Made by a program: the position numbers and the translations under genes. A stretch of 64,000 nucleotides of DNA from Macrophomina tecta (Eukaryota; Ascomycota; Dothideomycetes; Botryosphaeriales; Botryosphaeriaceae): positions 1-64,000 of the forward strand of contig JAKSGN010000010.1 in the NCBI GenBank assembly GCA_024180945.1. The letters run 5' to 3'. The notes beneath the pieces are model-generated. The model did no database searches, was not told where the DNA came from, and saw only the letters and a list, made by a program, of their open reading frames with translations. This document shows, one piece after another, positions 1-11,480 of the stretch. Each line of letters begins with the position of its first letter. Position 1 is the stretch's first letter.

Positions 1-1253
1 GTCGTTGACGGGAAATCCGCCTCAGGTTTAGGCTGCCCTCCTGTTCGGGTTAAGTGGCTCGCTTACGTCACTCGGCGCTTATAAAAACCTCCCGCCTCGC
101 CCTCCACCCCCTTCCAATCCTTCTCTCATCCATCCTTCTTCCCTCCTTCCTCCCTACTCCGCCCCATGCCTCTCCACTCTGCCAAAATGCCTCACCACGC
201 ACCGCACAGTTTCACCGCTTTTTGTAGCCAAGAGCTGAGGTGAACGGGCTACGCCTTCCTACTACGACGTAGTAGCGCTACCCTTTCCCGTCTGTTCCCC
301 TCGGGCTTTGCTTTGCGCTGCTTTTCAGAGGTATTTTCAGAGAAATTTCTTTTCTCGCCATGCGAATACAGCTTCTTTCCTATCTGTTTTTCCCCCTTCC
401 TGTCGTCCCTGTGTGCATGCGTCCTGATGCTCCCTCGCAGTGTTTACCACTATCCATCCACCGGAAAGCTCGCTTCGGCTGCCAGTATCGGAGATTGCGG
501 GTCCGTTGGGCACACCGCTGCTGCGGCGTGATCAGGGCTATGCACCTTGTTCCGCCATGCTAGTTCTCACGGCGCCGACACATGTCCAGTCATGAAAATG
601 CCTCGTCCAACTGCTGACCCCGTAGCTTGTGGCTCCTCATCCTAGCGCCTGCGTCAGCCGTTTCCTATTTGCCGCCTCGTAGTCAAGGGACTGCCAGCAG
701 CATGACGTGGGCGCCATTAACGTGCGTCGGCTACCCCGAGATCTCACCATCCTATTGATCGTGCCCACAGCGGCGCAGCACTCTTTCCAATCATGTTAAT
801 GCCTCATCGAATCATTTAACCGCCTCGCTGACTCCAGGCTCTCTTGGCATCTACGTGGTGGTTTGCCATTCGTCGCCCCGGTTCTCAGGGGCTAACTGCT
901 ACATGACGAGTGGGCGCCAACGCGCGTCGGCCTCCACACGGGAGCAGACCATTTTCTCTGTTGATAAGAGGTCTGCGTCAGGCAGCCACTGCCGGCAGTT
1001 GAGTCGGCAGATACCATTCAGGGCACTGTTGAACGAGACTGCATTTCAGGCAGCTGGCACAGGTCGCCAAGGGGGAAAGGGCGCAGCCTGGAGTCAGGCG
1101 GATCACCGGTCCCACAGCAGTTTTTGCAGGATTAAGTGGGGAAACGAGGCAGTCCTTTCGTGTGATCGAAATCAGCCTCTAAGCCACGGAGACTGCGTTG
1201 CAGCCGAGCATTGACCTGCAGCTCTGGGTGGTTGGGCAGAGGAGCACGCTCAG
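1..1253. other. Upstream non-coding region with a diverged duplication
   Basis: I see no convincing gene here. There is a TATA-like run near 77-84 followed by pyrimidine-rich sequence, but no long frame follows. Two stretches, roughly 575-745 and 771-940, resemble each other: each has a CATG...AATGCCTC block, then a GGGCGCCA block followed by CGTGCGTCGG or CGCGCGTCGG. They look like an old tandem duplication of about 195 bp. Confidence 0.4.
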
Positions 1254-1260
1254 TATAAAA
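1254..1260 (+). promoter_or_regulatory. TATA box of the chromodomain gene
   Basis: TATAAAA lies 105 bp before the ATG at 1365, with a pyrimidine-rich stretch in between that could hold the transcription start. Confidence 0.5.
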
Positions 1261-1364
1261 ACAGGAGTCTTGCTCCCCTTCTCTAGCTATCATTCTCCGC
1301 AAGAGTTCCCGCCCAAGCATTGTTTCTCGTCAGGCATTATCCTTTTACAACATTCTACACAATC

Positions 1365-2810
1365 ATGGACACCATCATCTTTTACCAACCTCCAAGCCCC
1401 AAGTGGCCATACCGCAGCGCATTGGACAAATCTGTGCCTGAGCCGATGGACGATGAAGATGATGATGGCTGGGAGCCTCCCTCTCTCTCTGAGATTCTGG
1501 CTGAAGCCAAAAAAAAGCGAGCTAGCGTACCTGGTCATCAGGATCGCCCTCCCCTGGTCCAGGAGAGGGTAGATGACGGTGGACATCCAGTCATCTCGCA
1601 AACGAGCGCGAGAGTAGCGATTGAGGATCGTATCAGTGCACATGTGTGCAGCTCGAGCTCTAGAAACAACCGACAAAGTGACTAACGCTTGCATATGGTT
1701 TTGTTGTCTTGGCATGGCTAACTTGACTGCAGAAAACCACTCTATCGAGCCTCATGCAGATCTGGAGCCCAGTCAGTCGCCCGGGAGTCAGCAAAATCTG
1801 GCTATCGCCGCACCTAAAGCTCTTGACTCGATCTCTCAGGACGAGGGGGCTCGCTGTTCCACCTCTCTGGATGCTGTTGATGACCAGGCTACTCACAAAG
1901 AAACTGTTACTGGCGCGCAGAACGACAAGCAGCATCGCTTTGGAGACCAGCGCTCCTCTAGCAGAGCGGAAACGTCAATAGAGCTTGACCGTAACAGCGA
2001 CCGCAATCATGGTCGCGACCGCGACAGACAGGAGGGAGGTGCCGCCGCTGGCAACGTCTACGACATTTTCGCCGAGTACGAAAGGATCTTCGGCACTACT
2101 CGCAAGCACTGCGGAGTAGGCAAACAGGGGAAAGACCGCGGAAATGATGTTATAGGCGATGTACAATCTCGAAACCAGGATTTCTATCCCTCCAGGAGCC
2201 ATGCGGCCTCTCCTAGCAGTCTCACTGCCGGTGCCGCAGTAGTCGCAGCCGACGAATCAGGATGCGACACAGGTATGATCTATTTCATCAATGTGTGGAA
2301 CGCAATTCAAGCTGCTAATACTCCACAGGGAGTTTCCAGACACACGTTAGCTCGCGAGAATCAAAATCTTCTAGGGACAGCCCGTTGCATGATACTCGAC
2401 GCGACTCCATGCTGACCGCTGTGAGTAAACGTCTGGAGAAGCGACCCGGAGAATGTCTCTCAGTACCTACGGGCAAAAGTGCCAAACGCATTCGAACTTC
2501 GGATTCGGCAGCGCCCTTGCTCGCTGAGATAGATGGTAGCCCGAATTCTAGCAGCACCCGCTCGAGCAAGGATGCGCCACTTGAGTCATCGGCGGCTCCA
2601 CAGCAAGCCAGGCCACCGCCAGTCGACCCGGAGGACAACCAGTACCTTGTAAGACGCTTGCTTAAACGCCGTGCTTATCGGCATCGCGGAAGGAAGGTTG
2701 TAAGATATTTGGTTGAGTGGGAAGGGTACGGTGCGGAACATAATTGCTGGGTTCGTGAAGCGGACATACATCGGGGGCTCGTGGAGGCATTCAATGCATT
2801 CTCCTCTTAA
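1365..2810 (+). CDS. Chromodomain protein, three exons, 428 aa
   Basis: Exons 1365-1629, 1733-2272 and 2329-2810 join in frame; both introns have GT...AG ends and the first has a GCTAAC branch site shortly before its CAG. The first 350 residues are low complexity and rich in Ser, Asp, Arg and Gln. The last 60 residues form a chromodomain: YLVRRLL, then VRYLVEWEGYG, then CWVREADI, the pattern of aromatic-cage and W-E-x-Y residues that reads methylated histone tails. The protein is therefore probably nuclear. There are no retroelement domains upstream, so this is not a simple chromovirus integrase end, although the chromodomain type is also common in Ty3 elements. A nuclear chromatin reader is an inference; the target is unknown. 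Confidence 0.7.
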
Positions 2811-3177
2811 AAGCTACCATCCTTTTGAATCTTATGTCATAAAGATTGATAAATCCCGACTCTACCCTTTATAATTAGTAAGAAAGCTGATGGTGCGAAA
2901 GGATGATCGATTAGTGAGAATGGTGGGCAGCGCATATCGCTGCCCAGCAAACTGCGCTAAGCCTAATCAAGCATATGAACAAGCGAAGCCTCACAGGCAG
3001 CAAGGCATTCCGGCCGGCATGCTCGTCAAAAGCTCTCTTCACCCGTAGGTCCTCAACTCTCTTGAGTAGCTCTACCTCTTGTACAAGATGTCGTTGGAGC
3101 TGACTAGTCTGCAGATCCCGTATTACATTTGGCGCTGCATGGACGGCAACCTCATCTTCCCTCTCTTCAGCCTCCAA
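2811..3177. repeat. Duplicated segment, copy 1
   Basis: This segment follows the chromodomain stop codon and runs into the 3' end of the MATE gene. It is repeated in the same orientation at 7200-7508, sharing AAAGCTACCATCCTTTTGAA at the left end and CTCATCTTCCCTCTCTTCAG at the right. Copy 1 holds about 60 bp between roughly 2955 and 3035 that copy 2 lacks. Confidence 0.8.
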
Positions 3178-4690
3178 GCCCAAGCAGAGGCAAATAGAAG
3201 AACATCGAAGAAACTAAATACGAGGGATCCGCCAAAGACAATTGAATGATATGTCCAGGCGTCCTTAGGTGTGATTCCTACGTTACTAACCACGATTGCC
3301 CATGGTAGCACCCAGAGGATGTTTGACACTAATGATTGATAGAGATACCAGAGCGGACGGGTTGCCAATAGGATTGTGGCCATCTGTGTACTGAGAGCAT
3401 AGAATATATACGTCCAGTCTATTGTCTTATTTCTCGAGTTAATTGAGCGCACAAAGAATGGAGAAGTAGGTTCTACGTACCCTCCACATCTTTTCTGTGA
3501 TAACTGACACAGTCTCTGTGCCAGACAGATAGTACGCAAAGCGGCGAGCTCCCCATCGAGAGAGGAAGATGCACAATGGCACCTCAAAGATCAGGGCTAT
3601 TGCACAGGATAATAATGCCGGACGCGTTATACCTAAATGTCATCAAAGTTGGGTCCGTTTGCGCATACTCTAGGATATATTGACTGACCAAGTAGATCCT
3701 GCAGCGGGACACTCGGCCGTCGTGAGTATTCGCTGACTCTTGTTCTCCATGCACCCCATAAATGGCCAACGAACGCTAAAGATGTAGCTTCCAGCGACTG
3801 AACAGGAACCATGACGAGACCCCATCGAATAGTCGTGAACACGCCCCAAGCCGTTGCGTAATCATTCCCCATCGCCACGATTCCACTCACTAGCCACAAA
3901 TACAGCGCATTTCTAATCGCTGACTCGAGAAACGTCAAAGAGCCAGGCGGTAGCAAAATCTTTAGTGCAGCAAGCGAGAGTCTTGGCCACTCTTCAGTCG
4001 CGCTCGCCGCCTGTACTGCTCCATCTTCTTTCCTCTTCCATGTGCGCAGACTGCTTACAAAAAATATACCAGCCCTACTCCCGCAGCACTAAGATCGCAT
4101 ATCAGCCGTATTGTAGCCTGCGTGTTGACCGTTGGTTTGTGTGTCCCGACATGAAACCGCGAGATGAGCAGCAGATCAAGCGCGATATTGATCACGAACT
4201 TGATACTGCTGATTACTAGTGGGACGTCCGGCCGGTCCAGAGCTCGTGTACTAGCTGATACAGCCACTTCGATGGCAGAAGCGAGTGCCGAAAAAGCGCT
4301 GATCCGAACGTACTTGATGGAGGCGGCGCGCGTCTCGTGCGGCACAAATGTGGAAATAAAGGAGGGCGCCGTGGAAAGGATAATAATGGACACTATAGAT
4401 CCTAAACCCATTTGAAACACGATCAACGTGTAGGAGAGCGTGAGACGCTGGGAAATAGTGTGCGATGTTAGGTCACCAATGATCAGCCACGATGCGCGCG
4501 GAAGTCATTCGTTCAAAACTTCGGCGACAACAGAGATGTATGTGTAAGCGTCGGTGGTAGCAACAAGAGATGCTGAGATGTTGGCAACCCAGAGCTTAAA
4601 GAGGGTGGCGTATAAGGCAGGAAGGGTAAAGGAAAGGAGATTGAACAAGAGTGCGCCAGGATAGCGCTGGCGTGTAACGAGCGGGCCTCT
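3123..4690 (-). pseudogene. MATE-family efflux transporter, disrupted
   Basis: Successive minus-strand exons encode a fungal MATE multidrug/toxin antiporter. About 4505-4690 gives [19 protein letters not shown], 4069-4430 gives the next helices, 3780-4020 holds the [19 protein letters not shown] block and [11 protein letters not shown], 3490-3630 holds [18 protein letters not shown], and 3123-3425 ends the protein with hydrophobic helices and a basic tail. An intron of 48 bp separates 4069 and 4020. Two lesions are visible: a TGA at about 4505 between VVAEVLNE and LPRASWLIIG (a CGA codon would restore the frame), and a repeat beginning at 4673 in place of the N terminus. MATE proteins move organic cations or metabolites across membranes; substrate unknown. 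Exact internal splice sites were not all fixed. Confidence 0.7.
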
Positions 4691-4782
4691 GCCTCTAAGG
4701 ATCCAAACACCAAAGAGGGAGAAAACCTGTCGAGGGGGTTTTCCTTGAGTGGGTACAAGAAGAGGGTGAGAGCAAGTCGAAC
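4673..4782 (+). repeat. Dispersed 110-bp repeat, copy 1
   Basis: Begins TGTAACG, then GCGGGCCTCTGCCTCTAAGG, and contains TTCCTTGAGTGGGTACAAGA. The same sequence is found at 23527-23634 (nearly identical) and 19932-20034 (more diverged). The TGTAACG start resembles the 5' end of fungal LTRs, so these may be LTR fragments, but no matching 3' LTR end or retroelement gene was found. Here it replaces the start of the MATE gene. Confidence 0.65.
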
Positions 4783-4963
4783 ACGTGATGAGACTGAGCA
4801 CTGCGTGCGAAGGCCGTGTTACCAATAGAGTCCAAATTCTATTGTTGAAGTTGACCACGAAGGTCAAAGCTATCTAAGGAGTGTGGTTTATATACTAGTA
4901 GGAAAGTGTATACAATCTAGTGTTCGTGAAGTTCATCTCTGTGGGTGGTCTGAACTATCTGAA

Positions 4964-5677
4964 GATGATGATGATGATGATGATGATTCATACACCCGTC
5001 GGCCTCAGTAGGCCATAGGGACAAGGAACGCTATTCTACGCTAAGCTACATTAGGATCCCGGTTCATTCGAGGCCCAGCACACTGTATGCAAAGAAACCA
5101 TACCTCTCTCCAGTTCAACGATCTGAAAATAGACACGGACAAATCGACTAATAGATAAAGCTTAACAAACGCAAGCGCAAAAAAAAAAAAAAAAAAAAAA
5201 AAGGAAATGTAGAAGCAGAGCTGTCCTCCATGCACCCCTCGTACCATCCCTTTCGAGACCACTTCCCGAGTGCTGTCAGTCCCTGTAGCGGCGTGACGGC
5301 TGGTTGGAGAAGGGATTGCTTTGCTCAGAGAAGGATTGAGCTCTCAGTCTCTAGTTGCTACCAGTCTTTGGTTGTGATCAGTCTTCCCGTGGCCAGAGCA
5401 AATACTGCTGTTGCTTTAACTGCGCGCATGTCCGCCCGCCACTTCTCCGGCGGCCCATCTGCATACCTACCGTCGGGCTTTCTTGTGCCCGACCATCCGC
5501 CTAGCATGAACGCGAGATCACCGAATCTACTTCCCAGGTCAATCTGTAATCTAGCGCGGAGATCCATCCAACGCGGACACTCCAAAAGGAAGTGCTTGAC
5601 TGTTTCCCTCTCCGCTCCGCAGCTACACGAGGGCGCCTCTGCTCGCTTGATCTTATATAGCTGTTCGTTTAGGCTCG
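4964..5677 (-). mobile_element. 5'-truncated LINE with 14-bp target duplication
   Basis: On the minus strand the element ends in a (TCA/ATC)n tail at 4964-4990, preceded by a short hairpin of GGCCTAC...GTAGGCC type. The coding part, about 5358-5677, is the C-terminal end of a LINE ORF2: a Cys-rich knuckle (CSCGAERETVKHFLLEC) and then a conserved tail with LGGWSGTRKPDG and ATGRLITTKDW. RT and RNase H are missing. CTGAACTATCTGAA flanks both ends (4950-4963 and 5678-5691), a clear target-site duplication made by target-primed reverse transcription. The 3' end matches the copies at 30.1-31.5 kb and 57.4-58.8 kb. Confidence 0.85.
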
Positions 5678-5691
5678 CTGAACTATCTGAA

Positions 5692-7199
5692 CTGGTGTTC
5701 GAGAGTTCATTCTGCCAAGCCCTCATGAACTGATGAACTGGTGGGGCATCACGTGATCCCCGTCTTTCCTGATGGACCTTTCCCGGCGCTCGTCTGCGCC
5801 CCGCTTGTTCCTTTCCCCCCATCTGTCCCAGGTCCTGTGAAGGCTGCGCCGTAACATGGCGACTTAATAATTTGAGTAATGTTGAGTGCGGCCGGGTCGA
5901 GGGGATGGGAGGGCGGATGGTTTCGTAACCGTTGCTGTTAGCATCCCCGTGTCCCACTTGAATAGCGATATCGGTTCTTGATGTTGACATCGTTGACGCC
6001 AGCGCAGGGTTGATGACCTGAAACCTTTGATCACGACTCTAATGAGTCGTGTGTGGAGAACACAAAGCGGGGGTTGTGCATCAGCCAACCGGATGAAGCT
6101 CCGTACTACCGGGCGATTCGCCGAGGCTCGAAGTGATTAACGGCAATCCGGAGGCTTGGCGATTCTTTTGCCTGCTAGCCGAGAACTAAACCTGCCAGCT
6201 AAGCGCTCGACAGGTCAACGATAGCGAGAGCAAAGACATATCAAACGCCAGTGCTAAAGCGAACAAATAGGATCAGCAACCCGGCCATAGCGCGTGATCA
6301 GTGCAGGACAGCTGGCACTAGGCTCCGACACAGCAGAGCCTACAAATCCTCCAGCTGCGAGGCCTGTTTGTGCAATCCTCGGATGAACGGTACATCTCTG
6401 AAATTATACGTAATTGGATGGTTGGGGTCGCATAGAAACACGGGACCAGTTCAGAGCGGCGGGGTGGCGCTGGGAGAAGTGGTCCGCACAAGCAAGGTAA
6501 AGGTGTGTCTATTGGCTGTGTAGTTTCCCACTATAATATGCTAGGCTTGGGTTGTTTTGCATACATTCCTCTAGACGTCTATTTTGAGTTCGCGCCTCTG
6601 CTTTTTAACTTATCTACCACAGTAACCAACGATCATCTTGACTTCACAGAGAGCGACTCGTCGTGGTCAGACCACCAAGTTTAACCCGATGTTTGCCGAG
6701 GCACGGGTGCCGCGTTAGGCAACGCCGTAATAGTATGCCAAATCAGCTACATAGTTACATCCTCCACCTTGCTGAATAAGAGCCCCTTCACCTAGGGTGT
6801 TGAAGGAAGGTGCTCTACCGTAGCATGGAGACGTGTTCTTTGCCATGTCAAAGCCTTTCGGATGATTTGGTGGAAGAAACGCGCTGGTTAGCTCCATTTG
6901 ATAGTGACGGAGTAGGGTTTAGGCCGCTCGCATCTTTGCCTTGTGCGGATATGATCCCGCAACGGCCCTAGTAGGTTGCAAGAGCACTCACTTAGGGATG
7001 CATCATTATGTAGCATGCCAACACAAAGCAAAGCCAGCTTCGGGCGGGAAGCGTCTGGACGCACAGGCCATGATGGAATATTAATAATCCGTCCAAACTG
7101 AGGTAGATCCTCGATCTTCCACGTCGCCTCGGAACACCATCGACACGCACCATGGATGGCAAGCGAGAACCCCAAGTGCACACAAACAACTCCCCCTGA
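5692..7199. other. No gene recognised
   Basis: Only short overlapping frames without domain character. A poly(A) run at about 5179-5202 lies inside the preceding LINE. Nothing here has consistent coding signal on either strand. Confidence 0.4.
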
Positions 7200-7508
7200 A
7201 AGCTACCATCCTTTTGAATCTTATGCCACATAGATTGATAAATGCCAGTTCTACCCTTTCAACCCCCTTAATTAATAAGAAAGCTGATGGTGCGAAAGGA
7301 TCATCGATCAGTGAGAGGAGTGGTGGACAGCGCATATCGCTACTCAGCAAATTACGCATTACTGGCGGCATTCACCCGTAGATCCTTGACTCTCTTGAGT
7401 AGCTCCGCCTCTGTGCAAGATGTCGCTGGAGCCAGTTAGTCTGGAGATCTGGTATTACGTTTGGCGCTGCATGGACGGCAACCTCATCTTCCCTCTCTTC
7501 AGCCTCTT
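7200..7508. repeat. Duplicated segment, copy 2
   Basis: Direct copy of 2811-3177, about 85-90% alike by eye and about 60 bp shorter. Its right end, about 7455-7508, is a fragment of the C-terminal coding sequence of the MATE gene on the minus strand, so the copied block came from the chromodomain-MATE interval. Confidence 0.8.
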
Positions 7509-7702
7509 AGATCAGCAGCATCACATGTGTGCTGCCTGGGTGAAGCCGTGCGCCTGCTTATTGTTCCGTGCAATCGGGCGAAATGAGGCTGAAACGCTCG
7601 GGCCGCAATGGATAATAAATATTCCGCTTCCCCGCCTGAAACTTAAGCTGTCCGTCTGCGGAAGCCCAGCCTACATCACGAACTCTCCAACACTACGACA
7701 TT

Positions 7703-8171
7703 ATGGACGAACAGAGGCAGCATCTCGAGCATGAGAAGATACCTGTCAGCTCTGAAACCAGCCACAAGGAACTCTGCGATGCGACGAAATCCATAGGCGA
7801 AGATGGATGGGTCAGCAGCACCACAATAGACAAGCTCAATAAAGAACAAATGGAAAGGCTCTCACGGGTGATAGAATCTCTGCTTGGATCCTTCAAAGTT
7901 GCGACACCCCTAGTTTGCTTGGAAATACATGAAAGCTAACTATTTCTGAAAGTTCCCACCCTACCCGCAGTACGACATCTACCGATTCAAACAGCCAAAG
8001 AGGGTCGCTCCCAGCGGCCTTGACATCATAATACCGCTCCACACACTCGGAGATACTACACCTATGCTCTCGGATAAAAAACTCATTGTGGGGAATATGT
8101 ATTGGATAAAGGATTTGGCTATGATAGAACCAGATGTAGTCTTATTATGGGTAGGGTATCCGAGAGAATAG
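7703..8171 (+). CDS. Small protein of unknown function, two exons, about 136 aa
   Basis: Exon 1 starts at the ATG at 7703. Exon 2 is 7971-8171 and begins YDIYRFKQPK after a clear CTACCCGCAG acceptor. A GCTAAC branch site sits about 30 bp before the acceptor. The donor is either GTTTGC at 7913 or GTTGCG at 7898; both keep phase 0. Exon 1 is charged (LNKEQMERLSRVIESLL, likely helical); exon 2 is more hydrophobic (LDIIIPLHTLGD, IEPDVVLLWVGYPRE). I recognise no family. The gene converges on the minus-strand gene ending at 8179, leaving only seven bases between stop codons. Confidence 0.55.
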
Positions 8172-8178
8172 CGAGACT

Positions 8179-9996
8179 TTACGTTGTCTCATCCGGTGCT
8201 CTAAATACAAAATGATAGTCATCTCCAAAGGAGAAGGTGTCCGCATCAAATCCTGAAAACCATGGTCCGTCCGCGTCTCCAAACCGAAACACCTCGTTCA
8301 GATCCAGATCAGGCGAACATCCCCATCCATGGTGCTGAAGCTCGCCAGGAGCAGGACCTGTTTCTAAGGAAGCGTCAGGAGGGACATAAGACAGCTCAGT
8401 GCTCCTGCCTTGTTTTGTAGCAGCAGGAAAAGGGCCCTCTGATAAGGGATTTGCCTGAACTTCCCCGCAGGTTTCGGTTTGGCAGCTAAGATCTACTTGG
8501 GCCGGAGAGAGTGGACGAATGTGACCCTCTGACAATGCGCGTTGATCAATGTGTTTGCTAAGCACTCTGAGGATACTGCATTTACTCCCAAGTATCTCCG
8601 AGAAAGTCCAGTCTTCCGTGGTGAGATGTTCAATGATTCGCTGGCACACTATAAAGTCTCGTTCTCTACGGTTACTGCTTTTCCGAATCTGGCATTCTTG
8701 GAAATATTGAAGGACTGCTCGGATTTCGGGGTGAGTTAATGCCAGCCACCTGCATTTTGTTAGCCATTTTCAAAAAATAATGTAGCTGACTTACTTTGAG
8801 GAATTTCGGTAATCCAGCTCGGTTATGTAACTTGGATGGTCCTCGATAAGCATTAACCATAGTTTTGCCTCTTTGAGTTTCCTCTTGACCCAGTCTTCGG
8901 AACCGCCCCATGATTCCGCGAACGCTTGAATTGCATGGGCCTGACGAGTAAATCCAGATGGTAGTACGGCATCGTCATTCGATTTAAGAATTTCGACTTC
9001 GAATTGTATCAATAGGGAAGTAAGTCTATTGTGAACATCCAACGACTTCTTCGCATTGGCTGCGCTGGTGTCCATCGTCTTAATGTGTTCAACATGTTTT
9101 TGCAGACGAGCTTTTGCATCTAAAATTTGATTGTCCTTGGATGGTCGATCGCTCTCGGATAATAGATCGCGTGGCGCTAGGCCACGTCCGATCTCGCGCA
9201 CAGATTGCAGAGAAAATCTTTCACACGCTTCCACGGGTAAAAATGCCTTCAGAACTGGCTCAATTTTCCGGAAGTTGACATCCTTGAAATAGGTCTTTTG
9301 TATTTTGGGGTCGATCGTGTTTGCGGGTTCCAAGCCGTTTTCGCCTTCCAATTGTAGAGATGTTCGTCGCCTTGAGGAGCTCCTTTGGCTGTCGGAATCG
9401 GTTTCTGAAGCACTCAAATGGTTGTCTAATCCGCTAGATATCGTTTCGATAGAATTACTTATTGTCCGTTTCCTCTTTCTAGGGTGACTATTTGGCATTT
9501 GCTGCGGATGCGTAGATCTGGAAGGCTGAGGCGAATGGTCGCGCGACATTGCGGAAGGGTTTGTAACGGGTCGAGGCCGTAGCGTTGGCTTTGCCGGTAA
9601 CGGGCATCTTTGAACTGGATCGGACGCGCCGTCCGGTCTGTCCCTTGCACCAAACGACGAAGGTGCATCAACAAGACCTAACGTATCCGTAGGGCCATGT
9701 CCTGGCGCTGCTTGCACCGAGGAAGGCTTAATCGGTTCGGGCGCAAGGGGTCGAAAATTTGGTTGTGCAAGTCCAAGAAGCTCTGCTCGCTCCTCTAGCG
9801 TGCAACTGGACATAAACTTTCGGAGACATTCTTTCATACGCTATGTGTAGAATGTCAGATAATAGTTCCGGTCCTACAACGCTTTACTTACGTCTGACTG
9901 TAGTACGATCTGAGGCTTTCTGTTGAGCGCATGTTCAAAACAATCCTCGAAACTGGGATGCACCTGGCACCGTGTGTAACTTGGGAGGTCGTCCAT
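8179..9996 (-). CDS. Protein of unknown function, three exons, 573 aa
   Basis: Exons 9892-9996, 8795-9840 and 8179-8749 join without a stop; introns are 51 and 45 bp with GTAAGT donors and TAG/CAG acceptors. Residues 1-35 (MDDLPSYTRCQVHPSFEDCF) are followed by a Pro/Ser-rich basic stretch with a probable nuclear localisation signal (PRKRKRT, near residue 165), then a helical region rich in charged residues (LQKHVEHIKTMDTSAANAKK) and an acidic, aromatic tail (GFDADTFSFGDDYHFVF) that resembles an activation domain. I do not recognise a named domain. A nuclear regulatory role is a guess from composition only. Start codon chosen because the preceding sequence has no further in-frame coding character. 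Confidence 0.65.
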
Positions 9997-10754
9997 TGTG
10001 TGCTACAATGACCAGAAGACTCGTTTGCAAGATATACTATTTTATCTCTTAAGCGCGCGCCCTCTACTCCATTGACAGCAGACGGAATGGATCAGCGCGT
10101 TTACCTGTGTCCCTGACTGTGGTCGGATGGGTATCTTTAAATTGATTGGCATGCGACTTCTCGGAGGGACTTCCTTAAACAATGTATCCCCGAGCCTTTT
10201 TTTCTTCGGTAATAGCTCGGGGAGTCCGGCTCTCTCTCGGATGCTATGCAGTTACGCCTTCTATTCCTATTGGCGTGAACAACGCTTGGCTAATAATGCA
10301 CCTGCCCCTTGTCCACTTGACACTATGAGGCTTTTGATTGGAAGGACCATAACGGCTGATTACACCTGTCTTCTACTTATTCGAAAGGTTCTGAGACCAT
10401 GTTTTTGGGATGTTCTCATCTCTGGCGTATTGCGTCAGTTGTAGCTAGGGGCGAGGATGCGATGCAGGCATGCTACGGCGGTGGCCGAACCTATCAATGA
10501 GGATTCGAGAAGCTGGCATCTGTTATTTCGACGCGTTTGGCGTTGCCAAGTCAATTGGGTGACCACCCTTAGAGCTTGCATCTTTACCTCAGTTTTTACT
10601 GAAGCTAAACACACAGCGATACTGACAGCTTGTGAACCCTTACAGCGCAGTCCAGGAAGTAGAGGGGTGTTACGGTGCAGCCTGCACAGAGTGATGAAGA
10701 AGGGTTGATCCCCGCGGAAGACGAATAAACCCGAAGAAACGTGGATACAAGTCA
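9997..10754. other. No gene recognised
   Basis: The frame at 10127-10444 has a few hydrophobic stretches but no family resemblance and no splice or promoter support. Confidence 0.35.
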
Positions 10755-11085
10755 CGTGATACTCGCCATCAGTTCAGAACCGCGACGGTGTTTGCTGCGG
10801 AGCTCTGGGCATAAAAATGGCACTTGATCTGGCAGAAGTGGAGACGGCCCACAGTAAGCGGAGGATAGCTCTCTTCACGGACAACCAAGCAGCGCTGCGT
10901 GCACTTTGTGACACCCGGCGAGCAGTCCGGACAGTACCTATTGAGATCAATCACCACAAAGCTGACAGGCCTCCAGCAGCAAGGCGTGTCAATCAAGTTC
11001 CACTGGGTCCCATCCCACCGGGGTGTGCCAGGGAATAAAGAAGCGGATAAACTTGCCAAGGCGGAAACCCCAAAGTTCACGTCTT
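10755..11085 (+). pseudogene. LINE ribonuclease H fragment, frameshifted
   Basis: Two frames together give an RNase H domain: VFAAELWA, then MALDLAEVE and LFTDNQAALRAL (second-aspartate motif), then FHWVPSHRGVPGNKEADKLA (the HxGxxGNExAD motif). At least two frame changes are needed, one at about 10812 and one at about 10920. It resembles the RNase H of the LINE at 27-29 kb more than the GERAN type at 58 kb. No RT or tail is attached. Confidence 0.75.
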
Positions 11086-11480
11086 TTGCGTTGCATCATG
11101 TGGGGTCAGCACGGATCTGCGAGCCGATTCGCTAACGTGAGCGTCAATCTACAAGCCACAATCCTATTCTGCTCAAGCATATCCACACACACGGACCTTT
11201 GACGCTGAGCTCCGTTTCCCATTGGGCAATGACAGCGGTCATAGCTGTTCCCATGCTCCCTCCCCGGCTCGGAACTGCATGCAGATCTTGTATCAACATC
11301 TCCATAACTCAAGCCAGACATTCCCCACTTCATTCGCTTTATCGGTGTGCACTATGGTCTGAGTTGTCTCGGGGATTTCTCTACGGTGATGTCCGAACAA
11401 CCACTTCGTTCGAACCCTTGTACCAGTACCTCACTTACCTACCCACTTAGGTTTGTAACGTCACTCCGACAGCCCAACTC
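11086..11480. other. No gene recognised
   Basis: Unassigned spacer between the LINE fragment and the next gene. Confidence 0.35.

Noticed and set aside
5358..5990. 210-codon minus-strand ORF as one protein
   Set aside because: Its C-terminal half is the LINE; the target duplication at 5678-5691 shows that the N-terminal half is flanking sequence read by chance.
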